NCBI RefSeq assembly: GCF_013407855.1
Contig: NZ_JACBZH010000001.1
Location: 2,728,001 to 2,792,000 of the forward strand
From: Actinopolymorpha rutila
GTDB taxonomy: Bacteria; Actinomycetota; Actinomycetes; Propionibacteriales; Actinopolymorphaceae
DNA length: 64,000 nucleotides
Reading direction: 5' to 3'
The notes beneath the pieces were generated by a model that saw nothing but the letters and a program-made list of their open reading frames with translations, did not search any database and was not told where the DNA came from. Made by a program: the position numbers and the translations under genes. Positions 45,183-54,640 of this stretch are shown here, one piece after another (positions within the stretch are counted from its first letter, which is position 1; each line of letters begins with the position of its first letter).

Positions 45183-46470
45183 CGTGACGATCCGGACCGT
45201 GGACCGGGCTGTGGACCGGACCGCCGAGCAGATCACGCTCGCGGAGCGGTACGCCGCGCACAACTACCACCCGCTGCCGGTCGTCGCCGCCGAGGCCGAG
45301 GGCGCCTGGGTGACTGGCGTGGACGGGCGTCGCTACCTCGACTGCCTGGCGGGGTACTCCGCGCTCAACTTCGGGCACCGCCACCCGGCCATCCTCGCGG
45401 CGGCACGGGACCAGCTGGACCGGCTGACATTGATCAGCCGGGCGTTCCACCACGACCAGTTCGGGGCGTTCTGCGCCGAGCTCGCCGGCCTGGTCGCGGC
45501 GTCGAGCCCGGCGTCGAACCCCGCGTCCGGCGCCGACGCCGACGCGTCCCCGGACGTCATGGTGCTGCCGATGAACACCGGCGCGGAGGCGGTGGAGACC
45601 GCGCTGAAGGTGGCCCGCAAGTGGGGTTACGAACGCAAGGGCGTCCCCGACGGGCAGGCCACCATCGTCGTTGCCGCCGGCAACTTCCACGGCCGCACCA
45701 TCACGATCGTGAGCTTCTCCGACGACCCGGACGCCCGGGACCACTACGGCCCCTACACCCCGGGCTTCGTGACCGTGCCGTACGGCGACGCGGGAGCGAT
45801 CGCCGACGCGATCGACGACACCACCGTCGCCGTGCTGATCGAACCCGTCCAGGGCGAGGCCGGGGTGATCGTGCCACCGGAGGGCTACCTGCGCGACGTC
45901 CGCCGCACGTGCACCGAGCGGGGCGTTCTCATGCTCGCCGACGAGATCCAGGCCGGACTGGGGCGGACCGGCTCCACGTTCGCCTGCGACCGCGAGGGTG
46001 TCGTACCCGATCTCTACATCCTCGGCAAGGCGCTCGGCGGCGGGGTCGTTCCGGTCTCGGCGGTGGCCGGATCGCCGGACGTGCTGGGCGTCGTCCGCCC
46101 GGGCCAGCACGGCAGCACGTTCGGCGGCAACCCGCTGGCGTGTGCGGTCGGCCGGGCGGTGGTGGGCCTGCTCGCCGACGGCAGCTACCAGCGCCGGGCC
46201 GCGGCCCTGGGTGCCGTTCTCGCCGAGCGCCTGAACGGCCTGATGGGCAAGGGGCTGGTGGGCGTACGCACCGCCGGTCTGTGGGCCGGCATCGACATCG
46301 ATCCCGCGCTCGGCACCGGCCGCGACATCTGCGCCGCGCTGGCCGAGCGGGGCGTGCTGGCCAAGGACACCCACGGTTCGACGATCCGGCTGGCGCCGCC
46401 CCTGGTGATCGAGCAGGCGGACCTGGAGTGGGCCGTGGACCAGCTGGCCGAGGTGCTGCGCACTCGGTAG
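45172..46470 (+). CDS. rocD: Ornithine aminotransferase
   Basis: The 432-residue class III PLP aminotransferase converts ornithine and 2-oxoglutarate to glutamate semialdehyde and glutamate. Motifs are ERYAAHNYHPLPVV, NTGAEAVETALKVARKWGY near residue 137, LIEPVQGEAGV, LADEIQAGLGRTG and the PLP-Lys segment ILGKALGGGVVPVSA near 285. The segment SNPASGADADASPD near 115 is an unusual Ala/Asp/Ser insertion. GGGAGG supports the ATG at 45172, inside the end of the upstream hydrolase gene. Confidence 0.95.
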   Translation: MLGDVTIRTVDRAVDRTAEQITLAERYAAHNYHPLPVVAAEAEGAWVTGVDGRRYLDCLAGYSALNFGHRHPAILAAARDQLDRLTLISRAFHHDQFGAFCAELAGLVAASSPASNPASGADADASPDVMVLPMNTGAEAVETALKVARKWGYERKGVPDGQATIVVAAGNFHGRTITIVSFSDDPDARDHYGPYTPGFVTVPYGDAGAIADAIDDTTVAVLIEPVQGEAGVIVPPEGYLRDVRRTCTERGVLMLADEIQAGLGRTGSTFACDREGVVPDLYILGKALGGGVVPVSAVAGSPDVLGVVRPGQHGSTFGGNPLACAVGRAVVGLLADGSYQRRAAALGAVLAERLNGLMGKGLVGVRTAGLWAGIDIDPALGTGRDICAALAERGVLAKDTHGSTIRLAPPLVIEQADLEWAVDQLAEVLRTR

Positions 46471-46514
46471 GGCCCGTCCCGCGCACCCCTTCGGCACCGC
46501 TGAGCCGTCCACCT

Positions 46515-46560
46515 CACTGGCCGGAGCGGACCGCGTCAACGCGGCCTGCTCTGGCCAGTG
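46515..46560 (+). terminator. Long imperfect hairpin terminator after rocD
   Basis: CACTGGCC pairs with GGCCAGTG, GAGC with GCTC and CCGCG with CGCGG around a TCAA loop, giving a stem of about 20 bp. ATCTTGT follows. It lies 45 nt after the rocD stop. Confidence 0.6.
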
Positions 46561-46908
46561 ATCTTGTCCGCGCACACCCGCGCCCGCGACAATCGCTAGC
46601 GCCCGGGGTGGGCATCTGCTCGTCGTTTCTCGGCACGTCAGCTCTCGTTCGTGGTTCCTCCGCACGTCGGCCCTCCCCGAGCGCCCGTTCGTCACGTACG
46701 TCTGTTGCTCACGTACGTCTGCAACTCCGGCACGCCCGCTCCTTCCGTACGCCAGTACTCCCGTATCTGCCGCAACTCCCGCAACTCCCGTACGCCGATC
46801 GCGCCGTGGAGGCAGCTCTCCCGAGTTCGTCGCCGCGGTGGCCGGGTGTGCCCGGATCCCTTTCCCCAGCGCGCGGACAGCGCTTACCACCAGGCGGTGC
46901 GACGACCG
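46561..46908. other. Non-coding gap with short repeats upstream of the GxGYxYP gene
   Basis: This gap of about 350 nt is pyrimidine-rich. It holds two copies of TCACGTACGTCTG 17 nt apart (46692 and 46709) and CAACTCCCG repeats near 46770-46795. A frame stays open from 46651 into the downstream gene, but its translation is not protein-like. I see no RNA gene. The promoter of the downstream gene should lie here but was not identified. Confidence 0.5.
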
Positions 46909-49017
46909 ATGACATGGAACAACCAGTACTCGCGGCGGACCTTCGGCCGGATGGTCGTGGCCGGACTCGGTGCGGCGACGTTGCCGAACGTGCTCGCCCA
47001 AGGGACCGCACAGGCGGCGACCGGCAGCCCGGCCACCGGCGTCACCACGACGGCCACCCAGGTGCGGTCGGGCATCAGCTGGCCGGACGGTCAGGCACTG
47101 CCGCACTTCGCGCCCGTACGTGCCCTCGACGTCGTCGACATCACCGGCCTGTCGGGCGACGAGAAGCTGATGCTGGGAACGCTGCAGGGGTTGGTGAACC
47201 GGGTTCGCCCGCAGATCTACCTCATCGGCGACGACGCCACCAGCGGCGAGGGCCGGCTGACCTGGCTGCGCGACCTGGACGTGTCCTACACCGTGCACGA
47301 CGACTTCTGGAAGCTGGTGGCGAAGTATCGCGGCGCGATCCGGGGCAGCGTCGTCTACGACCCCGAGGTGCCCGACTCGCTCAACGTCGCCACCACCCTC
47401 GCCGGCCTGCGCAACCTCGTCGCCGTCGGCCCCGACCTGGCGAAGTCGCTGACGGCGAAGTACGGCGTGAAGGTGGTCGAGGACCTGCGCGGACGCTTCA
47501 CCAGCCGGATCGACGCCTACCGCTGGCAGTTCGAGAACCTCTGGTCGCAGACCACCCACCGGATGCTGATCGGCCTGCCGCCGCTGAAGGACGTCAGTCT
47601 GCCGCCGGGCCTCCCGTCGTACTACACGACGATCGCCAAGGTGGACACGCACCTCCACGACGCCTCCAACCGGCAGGTGTACGAGTTCGACCTCACCGGC
47701 CAGCTCGGCGGCAAGGGCGTGTGGGTGCGCTTCGACGACGCGTTCACCAACGACGGCTGGGGTCCCGCGGTGCACCAGGTGACGTTGCGCGCGGACGACA
47801 AGGTGGTTGCCGACTTCGTGCCGGGCACCGACGCGGAGGACCCGTACCTCTTCGACGACAGCAACTCCCAGACCAGCCTGGGCCCGCCGCTGCACCGGTT
47901 CGCCGACGGCAACCGCTACTTCGTGTACGGGTTCGCCCCGCCCGCCGGGACGTCGAAGCTGACGCTGTCGGTGGAGATGTGGAACGAGTACGAGGTGTCG
48001 GTGAGCAAGACCGAGCCGGCCCGGCCGACGAAGGTGGCCTTCGCGTACCTGCGCGACTACGCCGTGGCCAACGGCGCGATGACGTTCTGGCTGGACCCGA
48101 ACGTCGACGCCGAGCGCGAGCTGTTCGAGCGGATCATGTCCGAGGTCGAGCCGTACACGCCCTATCTCGGGTGGTTCGCCCAGGACATCGCCGGCGAGTT
48201 CGGCGGCACCGAACTGTGCTCGAAGCACGGCGTCTACGTGCTCGCCGCGGACTGGTTCGAGAACCTCACCGTGCACTCCGGTGCACAGGCGCCGATCTCC
48301 GACCGGCAGAAGCCCGCGCCCACACTCAAACTGGAGAACAAGGTCTACGTCACCTTCACCATGTCCGAGGGCGACAACCTGCAGTACAACGAGCACCGGC
48401 TGCGGGTTCTTTGGGACAACCCGGGCCGGGGCAGCGTGCCGGTCAACTGGACCACCAACCCGCTGCTGGCCGACGCCGCGCCGAACTTCCTCAGCCACTT
48501 CCAGCGCACCGCGACCGACAACGACCTGCTGGTGGCCGGGCCGTCCGGCGCGGGCTACATCTACCCGACCCCGTGGCCGGACGGCACGTTCGGACGATTC
48601 ACGGAACAGACCGGGAAGTACATGCACGCGACCGGGATGGGGATCGTGTACGTGCTCAACCGGGTCGACGGCCGCGACGTGGATTTGTCTGCGGACAAGA
48701 CGCGGGCGTACGTCTCCGACGCCGAGCCGCAGGGGATCTTCCTGAACTGGTCCGGCACGACGACCACCAGGCTCGTCGAGGGCGGTACGCCGCTGGCCAC
48801 CATCCTCGGCGTCGGCGGAGTGCAGGAGACCAAGGACGCCATCGCCCGCTCAGCGAAGGGCTGGGACGGCACATCGCCGAGGTTCGTCGCGATCGGCGTG
48901 AACGCCTGGGCGATGACGCCCCAGGACCTGGCGGAGGTGACCGCCTCGCTCGGCGCCGACTACCGCGTGGTGCGCGGTGACCAGTACTTCGACCTGGCGC
49001 GGAAGGCGCTCGGGTAG
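46909..49017 (+). CDS. Tat-exported GxGYxYP-domain protein
   Basis: The 702-residue protein begins with a Tat signal, SRRTFGRMVVAGLG near residues 8-21, with probable cleavage after QGTAQAA near 37. The GxGYxYP motif is GPSGAGYIYPTPWP near residue 545. The domain is described as a putative glycoside-hydrolase-type C-terminal domain and is found in secreted polysaccharide-active proteins. No direct activity is proven. TMSEGDNLQYNEH near 480 is a candidate active-site region. The start ATG at 46909 lacks a strong Shine-Dalgarno sequence. Confidence 0.88.
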   Translation: MTWNNQYSRRTFGRMVVAGLGAATLPNVLAQGTAQAATGSPATGVTTTATQVRSGISWPDGQALPHFAPVRALDVVDITGLSGDEKLMLGTLQGLVNRVRPQIYLIGDDATSGEGRLTWLRDLDVSYTVHDDFWKLVAKYRGAIRGSVVYDPEVPDSLNVATTLAGLRNLVAVGPDLAKSLTAKYGVKVVEDLRGRFTSRIDAYRWQFENLWSQTTHRMLIGLPPLKDVSLPPGLPSYYTTIAKVDTHLHDASNRQVYEFDLTGQLGGKGVWVRFDDAFTNDGWGPAVHQVTLRADDKVVADFVPGTDAEDPYLFDDSNSQTSLGPPLHRFADGNRYFVYGFAPPAGTSKLTLSVEMWNEYEVSVSKTEPARPTKVAFAYLRDYAVANGAMTFWLDPNVDAERELFERIMSEVEPYTPYLGWFAQDIAGEFGGTELCSKHGVYVLAADWFENLTVHSGAQAPISDRQKPAPTLKLENKVYVTFTMSEGDNLQYNEHRLRVLWDNPGRGSVPVNWTTNPLLADAAPNFLSHFQRTATDNDLLVAGPSGAGYIYPTPWPDGTFGRFTEQTGKYMHATGMGIVYVLNRVDGRDVDLSADKTRAYVSDAEPQGIFLNWSGTTTTRLVEGGTPLATILGVGGVQETKDAIARSAKGWDGTSPRFVAIGVNAWAMTPQDLAEVTASLGADYRVVRGDQYFDLARKALG

Positions 49018-49045
49018 GTCGGCGCTCGCATGCCGATCGGGCGTG

Positions 49046-49096
49046 CCGGTCGGTCAGACGGGCCGGTCGGTCAGACGGGCCGGTCGGTCAGACGTG
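49046..49096. repeat. Three tandem 17-bp repeats across the DUF2752 stop codon
   Basis: CCGGTCGGTCAGACGGG repeats at 49046, 49063 and 49080, the third slightly diverged. The stop codon of the minus-strand DUF2752 gene (49088-49090) lies inside the third copy, so the array has touched the end of that gene. It fills most of the short convergent gap. Confidence 0.9.
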
Positions 49097-49594
49097 CAGG
49101 GCGGTGAACGGCGGCCAGGGCAGGTTGCGAAGCACCATGAAGAGCACGGCCGCCGCCACCACCGCCGGGAGGAGCGCCGACCGTGCCCGCGGGCCCAGCG
49201 CGGGGCGGGGGAGGCGTACGCGGACGCCCAGGCGCTCGAGCGTCCAGCTCAGCCAGAGGTAAGCCACGACCAGGATGGCGAGGAGGGCCGGCGCGTTGAA
49301 CCCGAGCGCGCCGGCCAGGTCGCCGTGCAGTACGGCGGCCGCCATCCGGGTCGTACCGCACAGCGGGCAGTCCAGACCGGTGAGGGAGTGCAGCAGGCAC
49401 GGGACGCCGAACCTGCTGCCCGAGAAGGCGTTCGCCGCCGCCAGTCCCAGCCCGGCTGCCCCGAGGACGGCGATGCCGGCCAGCGTGCTGTCCGGCGGCA
49501 GCACGTCCGGGCGGGCGGCGGTCCCGGCGGGCGGACCGCTCGGACCACTCGGACCGCCCGGACCACTCGGTCGGTTCAGGGTCGGATGCGACAC
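49088..49594 (-). CDS. DUF2752 membrane protein
   Basis: The 168-residue protein has a Pro/Gly-rich N-terminus and the DUF2752 signature CPLCGTTRM near residue 75. Membrane helices lie near 38-58, 85-112 and 138-160. The function is unknown. Relatives often occur near RDD proteins and trpC in actinobacteria. TACGGT lies 6 nt before the GTG with no Shine-Dalgarno sequence. It is divergent from the RDD gene. Confidence 0.88.
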   Translation of the reverse strand: MSHPTLNRPSGPGGPSGPSGPPAGTAARPDVLPPDSTLAGIAVLGAAGLGLAAANAFSGSRFGVPCLLHSLTGLDCPLCGTTRMAAAVLHGDLAGALGFNAPALLAILVVAYLWLSWTLERLGVRVRLPRPALGPRARSALLPAVVAAAVLFMVLRNLPWPPFTALHV

Positions 49595-49600
49595 GGATTC

Positions 49601-49606
49601 ACCGTA
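49601..49606 (-). promoter_or_regulatory. Putative -10 box for the DUF2752 gene
   Basis: TACGGT on the minus strand lies 6 nt before the GTG at 49594, another leaderless-type start. Confidence 0.35.
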
Positions 49607-49710
49607 ACCCCAACCCGTGATCCCAAGTTGGTTCCAGGTGTAGGTGGTGACCGCTAACCTGCTCGGATTCGTACCCACCTTCACTTGTGACTTCCAGAAC
49701 GGAGACGGTT

Positions 49711-50466
49711 GTGAGTACACCGACCCCGCCGGGTTCCGACGCGCGCGATCAGGGCTCATCCTCGGGACGGCACGGTGCTCCGCAGCCTCAGGATCCTTAC
49801 GGCCAACAGGCCCAGGGACACGGCGGCCAGCAGGGCTACGGCCAGCAACAGCAACCGGGCCAGTACGGGCAGCAGTACGGCCAGCAGCAGGGTCATGGCC
49901 AGCAGCCGGGCTACGGCCAGGCGTACCCCCAGGGCCAGGAGGGGTACGGCCAGCAGTACGGCCAGCAGCAGAACCAGTACGAACAGAGCCAGTACGGCCA
50001 GCCGGGGCAGTACGGGGAGTACGCCGGTGCTCCCCAGATCGACCGGGACATCCTCGCCCCGTGGGTCCACCGTCTCGGCGCCTACCTCATCGACGGGGTG
50101 GTGGCCTGGATCCCCGGCGCCATCGGCGCGGCGCTCATGGGCGGTCTGCAGTCCGGCGGCCAGCCGTCCGGGGCCGCCACGGCGATCGGCTCGATCCTCT
50201 ACCTCGTGAGCCTGGGCATCAGCATCTGGAACATCGTCTTCCGGCAGGGCCGAACCGGCCAGAGCATCGGCAAGCAGGTGCTCAACATCAAGCTGGTCCG
50301 TGAGTCCGACGGGCAGCCGCTGGGTCCGGGTACGACGTTCGTCCGTGCGCTCGCGCACATCCTGGACGCGCTGCCCTGCTACGTCGGGTTCCTCTGGCCC
50401 CTGTGGGACAAGAAGCGCCAGACCTTCGCCGACAAGGTGATGTCCAGCCTGGTCATCAAGCTGTGA
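49711..50466 (+). CDS. RDD-family membrane protein with YGQQ-rich N-terminus
   Basis: The 251-residue protein starts with about 110 residues dominated by YGQQ/GQQ repeats, predicted disordered. An RDD domain follows, with PWVHRLGAYLIDGVVAWIPG near residue 118, QGRTGQSIGKQVLNIKLVR near 180 and DKKRQTFADKVMSSLVI at the end; about three helices are expected. RDD proteins are poorly characterised, and some transport ions. GGAG lies 7 nt before the GTG at 49711; the GTG at 49687 is an alternative. Confidence 0.9.
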   Translation: MSTPTPPGSDARDQGSSSGRHGAPQPQDPYGQQAQGHGGQQGYGQQQQPGQYGQQYGQQQGHGQQPGYGQAYPQGQEGYGQQYGQQQNQYEQSQYGQPGQYGEYAGAPQIDRDILAPWVHRLGAYLIDGVVAWIPGAIGAALMGGLQSGGQPSGAATAIGSILYLVSLGISIWNIVFRQGRTGQSIGKQVLNIKLVRESDGQPLGPGTTFVRALAHILDALPCYVGFLWPLWDKKRQTFADKVMSSLVIKL

Positions 50467-50474
50467 GCTCCGTG

Positions 50475-50500
50475 GGGCCGGGCTCGAAGTAGCCCGGCCC
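50475..50500 (+). terminator. Perfect hairpin after the RDD gene
   Basis: GGGCCGGGCT and AGCCCGGCCC form a perfect 10-bp stem with a CGAAGT loop, 8 nt after the stop codon. Confidence 0.6.
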
Positions 50501-50507
50501 GGCGGGT

Positions 50508-50550
50508 GGCGGACAGGGCTCCGGGGTCGTGACCCGGGGCCCTGTCCGCC
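50508..50550 (+). terminator. Second, longer hairpin after the RDD gene
   Basis: GGCGGACAGGGC pairs with GCCCTGTCCGCC, with further inner GC pairs. CGGTTTTGG follows shortly after. Together with the hairpin just before it, this forms a tandem terminator separating the RDD gene from trpC. The remaining gap to 50757 holds TACTCT at 50671, a possible trpC -10. Confidence 0.7.
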
Positions 50551-50757
50551 GTTCCGCTCGGTTTTGGCACTGATTCCGGGCCTGTTCCGTACCCCCTCCG
50601 CCGTGCACGCGACCCTGCACGGACAGGCCCCCGACCGCCAGCCGGTGTCGGGGTGGGGGGAGGTCGTCGTTACTCTGAGCAGGTCTCTGGAAGCGAGAGC
50701 GGGTCGTTCGCCGAAGACCCGCGCCTGCGCTTAGGTCGCTCAGGAAGGACTGACTGC

Positions 50758-51561
50758 GTGAGTGTTCTCGACGAGATCCTCGACGGGGTCCGCGCCGACC
50801 TTGAGGAGCGGCAGGCGAGAGTCTCGATCGACGATCTGAAGAAGCGGGTCGCCCTTCTTCCGTACGCCATCGATCCCGTGCCGGTTCTGCGGGGCGACGG
50901 CGTGGCCGTCATCGCGGAGGTCAAGAGGTCGAGTCCCAGCAAGGGCGCGCTCGCCGCGATCGCCGATCCGGCCGCGCTCGCCACCGACTACCAGGCCGGC
51001 GGGGCCGCCGTGATCAGCGTGCTCACCGAGCGCCGTCGGTTCGGCGGCTCGATCGAGGACCTCCGGGCGGTGCGCTCCGCGGTGGACGTTCCGATCCTCC
51101 GCAAGGACTTCGTGATCACCAGCTACCAGCTGTGGGAGGCCCGGGCCTACGGCGCCGACCTGGTGCTGCTCATCGTGGCCGCCCTACAGCAGAACGCCCT
51201 GGTCTCGCTGATCGAGCGCGCGGTGTCGATCGGCCTCACCCCGCTGGTCGAGGTGCACACCGAGGAGGAGGTCGAGCGGGCCGTCGACGCGGGCGCGAAG
51301 CTGATCGGCGTCAACGCCCGTGACCTGCGCACTCTCGAGGTCGACCGGGCCGCCTTCAGCCGGCTCTCGCCGCGGGTCCCGGACGGTATCGTCAAGGTGG
51401 CGGAGTCGGGCGTACGCGGGCCCCACGACGTGATCGAGTACGCCCGCGCCGGTGCCCACGCCGTTCTCGTCGGCGAGAGCCTGGTCACCGGGAAGGACCC
51501 CCGGTCCGCGGTGGCCGATCTGGTCGCGGCCGGTGCCCATCCGGCCCTGCACCATGACTGA
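50758..51561 (+). CDS. trpC: Indole-3-glycerol phosphate synthase
   Basis: The 267-residue barrel cyclises CdRP to indole-glycerol phosphate. Motifs are [13 protein letters not shown] with the catalytic Lys, [54 protein letters not shown] and [11 protein letters not shown]. The start is GTG at 50758, 11 nt after AGGAAGG. It lacks a TrpF fusion partner. trpB starts 56 nt downstream, after a 19-codon overlapping micro-ORF. Confidence 0.96.
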   Translation: MSVLDEILDGVRADLEERQARVSIDDLKKRVALLPYAIDPVPVLRGDGVAVIAEVKRSSPSKGALAAIADPAALATDYQAGGAAVISVLTERRRFGGSIEDLRAVRSAVDVPILRKDFVITSYQLWEARAYGADLVLLIVAALQQNALVSLIERAVSIGLTPLVEVHTEEEVERAVDAGAKLIGVNARDLRTLEVDRAAFSRLSPRVPDGIVKVAESGVRGPHDVIEYARAGAHAVLVGESLVTGKDPRSAVADLVAAGAHPALHHD

Positions 51562-51613
51562 GCCCACGACCGGGCGCCCGACCCACTCGCAACCGATCCC
51601 GGAACCGAAGTGA
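51554..51613 (+). CDS. 19-codon micro-ORF between trpC and trpB
   Basis: An ATG inside the last trpC codons opens a +1 frame of 19 codons ending in TGA only 4 nt before the trpB ATG. The peptide is Pro/Thr-rich and has no known motif. It might carry ribosomes from trpC to trpB, or be chance. It does not resemble the larger TrpM-type peptides. Confidence 0.3.
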   Translation: MTEPTTGRPTHSQPIPEPK

Positions 51614-51617
51614 CTCG

Positions 51618-52928
51618 ATGACTGACGTGGCCGCTGCCAACACCGACCGGAGCGCGCTCGGTCAGGGACTCGACGGACATTTCGGTCGCTTCGGCGGCCG
51701 GTTCACCCCCGAGGCTCTGATCAGCGCGCTCGACGAACTCGAGCAGGCGCACCGCGCCGCACAGGCCGACCCGGCGTTCACCGCCGAGCTGGACCGGATG
51801 TTCCGGGAGTACGCCAACCTGCCGAGCCTGCTCTACGACGCCACCCGGCTGTCCGAGGCGGCCGGCGTCCGGATCCTGCTCAAGCGGGAGGACCTCAACC
51901 ACACCGGCGCCCACAAGATCCGCAACGTCCTCGGCCAGGCGCTGCTGGCGGTCCGGATGGGCAAGACCCGGATCATCGCCGAGACCGGGGCCGGGCAGCA
52001 CGGCGTGGCCACCGCCACCGCCTGCGCCTACCTCGACCTGGAGTGCGTGGTCTACATGGGCGAGGAGGACACCCGCCGGCAGGCGCTCAACGTCGCCCGG
52101 ATGGAGTTGCTCGGCGCCAAGGTGATCCCGGTGACCACCGGCAGCCGGACCCTGAAGGACGCGATCAACGAGGCGCTGCGCGACTGGGTGGCCTCCGTCG
52201 ACGACACGCACTACCTCCTGGGCACCGCTGCCGGGCCGCACCCGTTCCCGGTGATGGTGCGCGACTTCTGCCGCGGCATCGGCGACGAGTCCCGGGCGCA
52301 GACGATCGAGTTGACCGGCTCCCTTCCACACGCGGTGTGCGCGTGTGTGGGCGGCGGGTCCAACGCGATCGGCATGTTCACCGCGTTCGTCCCCGACGAG
52401 TCCGTCCGGCTGTACGGCTTCGAGGCAGGCGGTGACGGCGTGGACACCGGCCGGCACGCCGCGACGATCACCTCCGGTCAGGTCGGCGTCCTGCACGGCA
52501 CCCGGTCCTACCTCCTCCAGGACGAGGACGGCCAGACCATCGAGAGCCACTCGATCTCCGCCGGCCTGGACTACCCGGGCGTGGGGCCCGAGCACGCCTG
52601 GCTGCACGACACCGGGCGCGCGACCTACCTCCCGGTGACCGACGCCGAGGCGATGGACGCGCTGCGGCTGCTGACCCGGACCGAGGGGATCATCCCCGCG
52701 ATCGAGTCCGCGCACGCGGTGGCCGGCGCGCTGCGGGTGGCCAAGGACCTCGGCCCGGACGCGACCGTGCTGGTGTGCCTGTCCGGCCGCGGTGACAAGG
52801 ACGTCGACACCGCCGCCACGTGGTTCGGGCTGCTCGACGGCAAGCCCGGGGTGGAGACGGCCGGCACGGAGCGGGAGAACGCCGTGCAGGCGGACTCCGC
52901 GCGGGAGAGCACGGAGGAGAAGGCGTGA
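51618..52928 (+). CDS. trpB: Tryptophan synthase beta chain
   Basis: The 436-residue PLP enzyme condenses indole and serine. Motifs are [32 protein letters not shown] with PLP-Lys near residue 100, [26 protein letters not shown] and [11 protein letters not shown]. The C-terminus carries about 25 extra Glu/Ala-rich residues compared with the usual 400-residue enzyme. The ATG at 51618 has only weak GAAGTGA upstream. The stop overlaps the trpA start. Confidence 0.97.
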   Translation: MTDVAAANTDRSALGQGLDGHFGRFGGRFTPEALISALDELEQAHRAAQADPAFTAELDRMFREYANLPSLLYDATRLSEAAGVRILLKREDLNHTGAHKIRNVLGQALLAVRMGKTRIIAETGAGQHGVATATACAYLDLECVVYMGEEDTRRQALNVARMELLGAKVIPVTTGSRTLKDAINEALRDWVASVDDTHYLLGTAAGPHPFPVMVRDFCRGIGDESRAQTIELTGSLPHAVCACVGGGSNAIGMFTAFVPDESVRLYGFEAGGDGVDTGRHAATITSGQVGVLHGTRSYLLQDEDGQTIESHSISAGLDYPGVGPEHAWLHDTGRATYLPVTDAEAMDALRLLTRTEGIIPAIESAHAVAGALRVAKDLGPDATVLVCLSGRGDKDVDTAATWFGLLDGKPGVETAGTERENAVQADSARESTEEKA

Positions 52929-53740
52929 GCACCTCGACGTCGGCCGGGGTCGGCCCGGCCTTCGCCAGGGCGAAGGAGGAGGGCCGCGGGGTTCTGGTCG
53001 GCTACCTGCCGGCGGGGTTCCCGAGCTACGACGGTGCGATCGCGGCGTTCGAGGCGATGGCCGAGGCGGGGGTCGACGTCTTCGAGGTCGGCCTGCCCTA
53101 CTCCGACCCGACGATGGACGGACCGACCATCCAGGCGGCGGCCGACCAGGCGCTGCGTGGCGGCACCCGCACCAAGGACGTTCTCCGTACGGTCGAGGCG
53201 GTTTCCGGCTTCGGCGTCCCGACCCTGGTGATGACCTACTGGAACCCCATCGAGCGCTACGGCGTTGAACGCTTCGCACGAGACCTCTCCTCGGCCGGCG
53301 GGGCGGGGCTGATCACGCCCGACCTGATTCCGGAGGAAGCCGAGGAGTGGATCGCCGCCAGCGACGCGACCGGCCTGGACCGGGTCTTCCTGGTCGCGCT
53401 GTCGTCGTCCACCGAGCGGCTGCGGCTCACCGCGCAGGCCTCCCGGGGATTCGTCTACGCCGCGTCGGTGATGGGTGTGACCGGCGCCCGTGAGCAGACC
53501 AGCTCCGGTGCCCCCGGACTGGTCGCCAGGCTGCGCGAGGTCACCGACCTGCCCGTCGGTGTCGGGCTCGGTGTGTCCAACGGCGACCAGGCCGCCGAGG
53601 TGGCGGCGAGTGCGGACGCGGTGATCGTCGGCTCGGCGTTCGTACGCCCGTTGCTGGACGCGCCCGACGAACGCACCGGCGTCGAGCGGGTGCGCGAAGT
53701 CGCCCGCGACCTCGCCGACGGCGTACGCCGGCGAGCGTAG
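52925..53740 (+). CDS. trpA: Tryptophan synthase alpha chain
   Basis: The 271-residue barrel cleaves indole-glycerol phosphate and passes indole to TrpB. Visible motifs are [12 protein letters not shown], the catalytic Glu in [19 protein letters not shown] with Asp shortly after, [14 protein letters not shown] and [13 protein letters not shown]. The GTG overlaps the trpB TGA (GTGA). A DsbA-like gene follows after 67 nt. Confidence 0.96.
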   Translation: MSTSTSAGVGPAFARAKEEGRGVLVGYLPAGFPSYDGAIAAFEAMAEAGVDVFEVGLPYSDPTMDGPTIQAAADQALRGGTRTKDVLRTVEAVSGFGVPTLVMTYWNPIERYGVERFARDLSSAGGAGLITPDLIPEEAEEWIAASDATGLDRVFLVALSSSTERLRLTAQASRGFVYAASVMGVTGAREQTSSGAPGLVARLREVTDLPVGVGLGVSNGDQAAEVAASADAVIVGSAFVRPLLDAPDERTGVERVREVARDLADGVRRRA

Positions 53741-53807
53741 TGAGGCACCACCAGCATCCGGCGCCGCGACGTGGCGGCGCCGGTGGACAGACGAGGCGGA
53801 GAGCGGC

Positions 53808-54590
53808 ATGAGCAAGAAGTCGGCCCGGGAGCAGTTGCGCGCCGAGCGTGCCCGGCAGGCGGCGCAGGCCAAGCGGCGCGAGAACATGATGCGCATCGGC
53901 GTAGCCGTGGCCGTGGCCGTGGTGATCGTGGCCATCGCCGCGGTCGTCCAGTGGCAGCGTTCCAAGGTCGACACCACCGCCGCCTACCCCGAGGGCGTCG
54001 TCGCGCCGTACAAACCGACCTCCAAGAGCGACCCAACCCCGGTCGCCGGCAAGGCGGGCGGCCAGGGCGACGGTGTCGGCTTCGGCAAGGCCGGTGCCCC
54101 CGTCGTGGTGGAGATGTTCGAGGACTTCGCCTGCCCGCACTGCCGGGACTTCGAGAGCGATGCCGAGCAGACCCTGAACCAACAGGTCGATGCCGGCAAG
54201 GCGCGGGTGATCTACTACCCCCTCACCCTGCCCGGCTTCGGCCGGCCGACCGAGCTCGCCGCCAACGCCTTCGGGTGCGCCGTCAACGCCGGCAAGGCCC
54301 GCGAGATGCACGACGCGCTGTACGCCAACTACAGCCAGAGCTGGACCAACGCCCAGCTGGTCGACCTCGGCAAGGGGATCGGGCTCACCTCCGGTTCCTT
54401 CCGTACCTGCGTCAACGGCGACAACTTCGCCAACTGGGTCAAGGCGGTCGACCAGACCGGCACCGACCGCGGCGTGCAGGGAACCCCCACGGTGTTCGTC
54501 AACGGCAAGCAGCTCGACCCGGGCGACACCAGCGGGACCGGGCTCAAGCTCGCGATCGACTCCGCGGCTGCCAAGACCAACAAGCAGTGA
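53808..54590 (+). CDS. DsbA-like membrane-anchored thiol oxidoreductase
   Basis: The 260-residue protein has a basic N-terminus and one membrane helix near residues 28-48. A thioredoxin-fold DsbA domain carries FACPHCRDFE (CxxC near 108-111) and a cis-Pro loop GVQGTPTVFVNG near 225. It probably acts outside the membrane in disulfide exchange. GGAG precedes the ATG. It lies between trpA and lgt on one strand, a common actinobacterial arrangement. Confidence 0.93.
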   Translation: MSKKSAREQLRAERARQAAQAKRRENMMRIGVAVAVAVVIVAIAAVVQWQRSKVDTTAAYPEGVVAPYKPTSKSDPTPVAGKAGGQGDGVGFGKAGAPVVVEMFEDFACPHCRDFESDAEQTLNQQVDAGKARVIYYPLTLPGFGRPTELAANAFGCAVNAGKAREMHDALYANYSQSWTNAQLVDLGKGIGLTSGSFRTCVNGDNFANWVKAVDQTGTDRGVQGTPTVFVNGKQLDPGDTSGTGLKLAIDSAAAKTNKQ

Positions 54591-54640
54591 GCGGGTAAGG
54601 TCCGACCGGTAACCATCGCCCGCAGGAGTTATCACAGGCC

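Noticed and set aside
46651-46908. N-terminal extension of the GxGYxYP protein
   Set aside because: It would place the Tat signal internally, and the translation is Arg/Ser/Pro-rich noise.
44800-48627. 1275-codon minus-strand frame
   Set aside because: It runs antisense to three well-supported genes and shows His/Arg/Gly-rich shadow composition.
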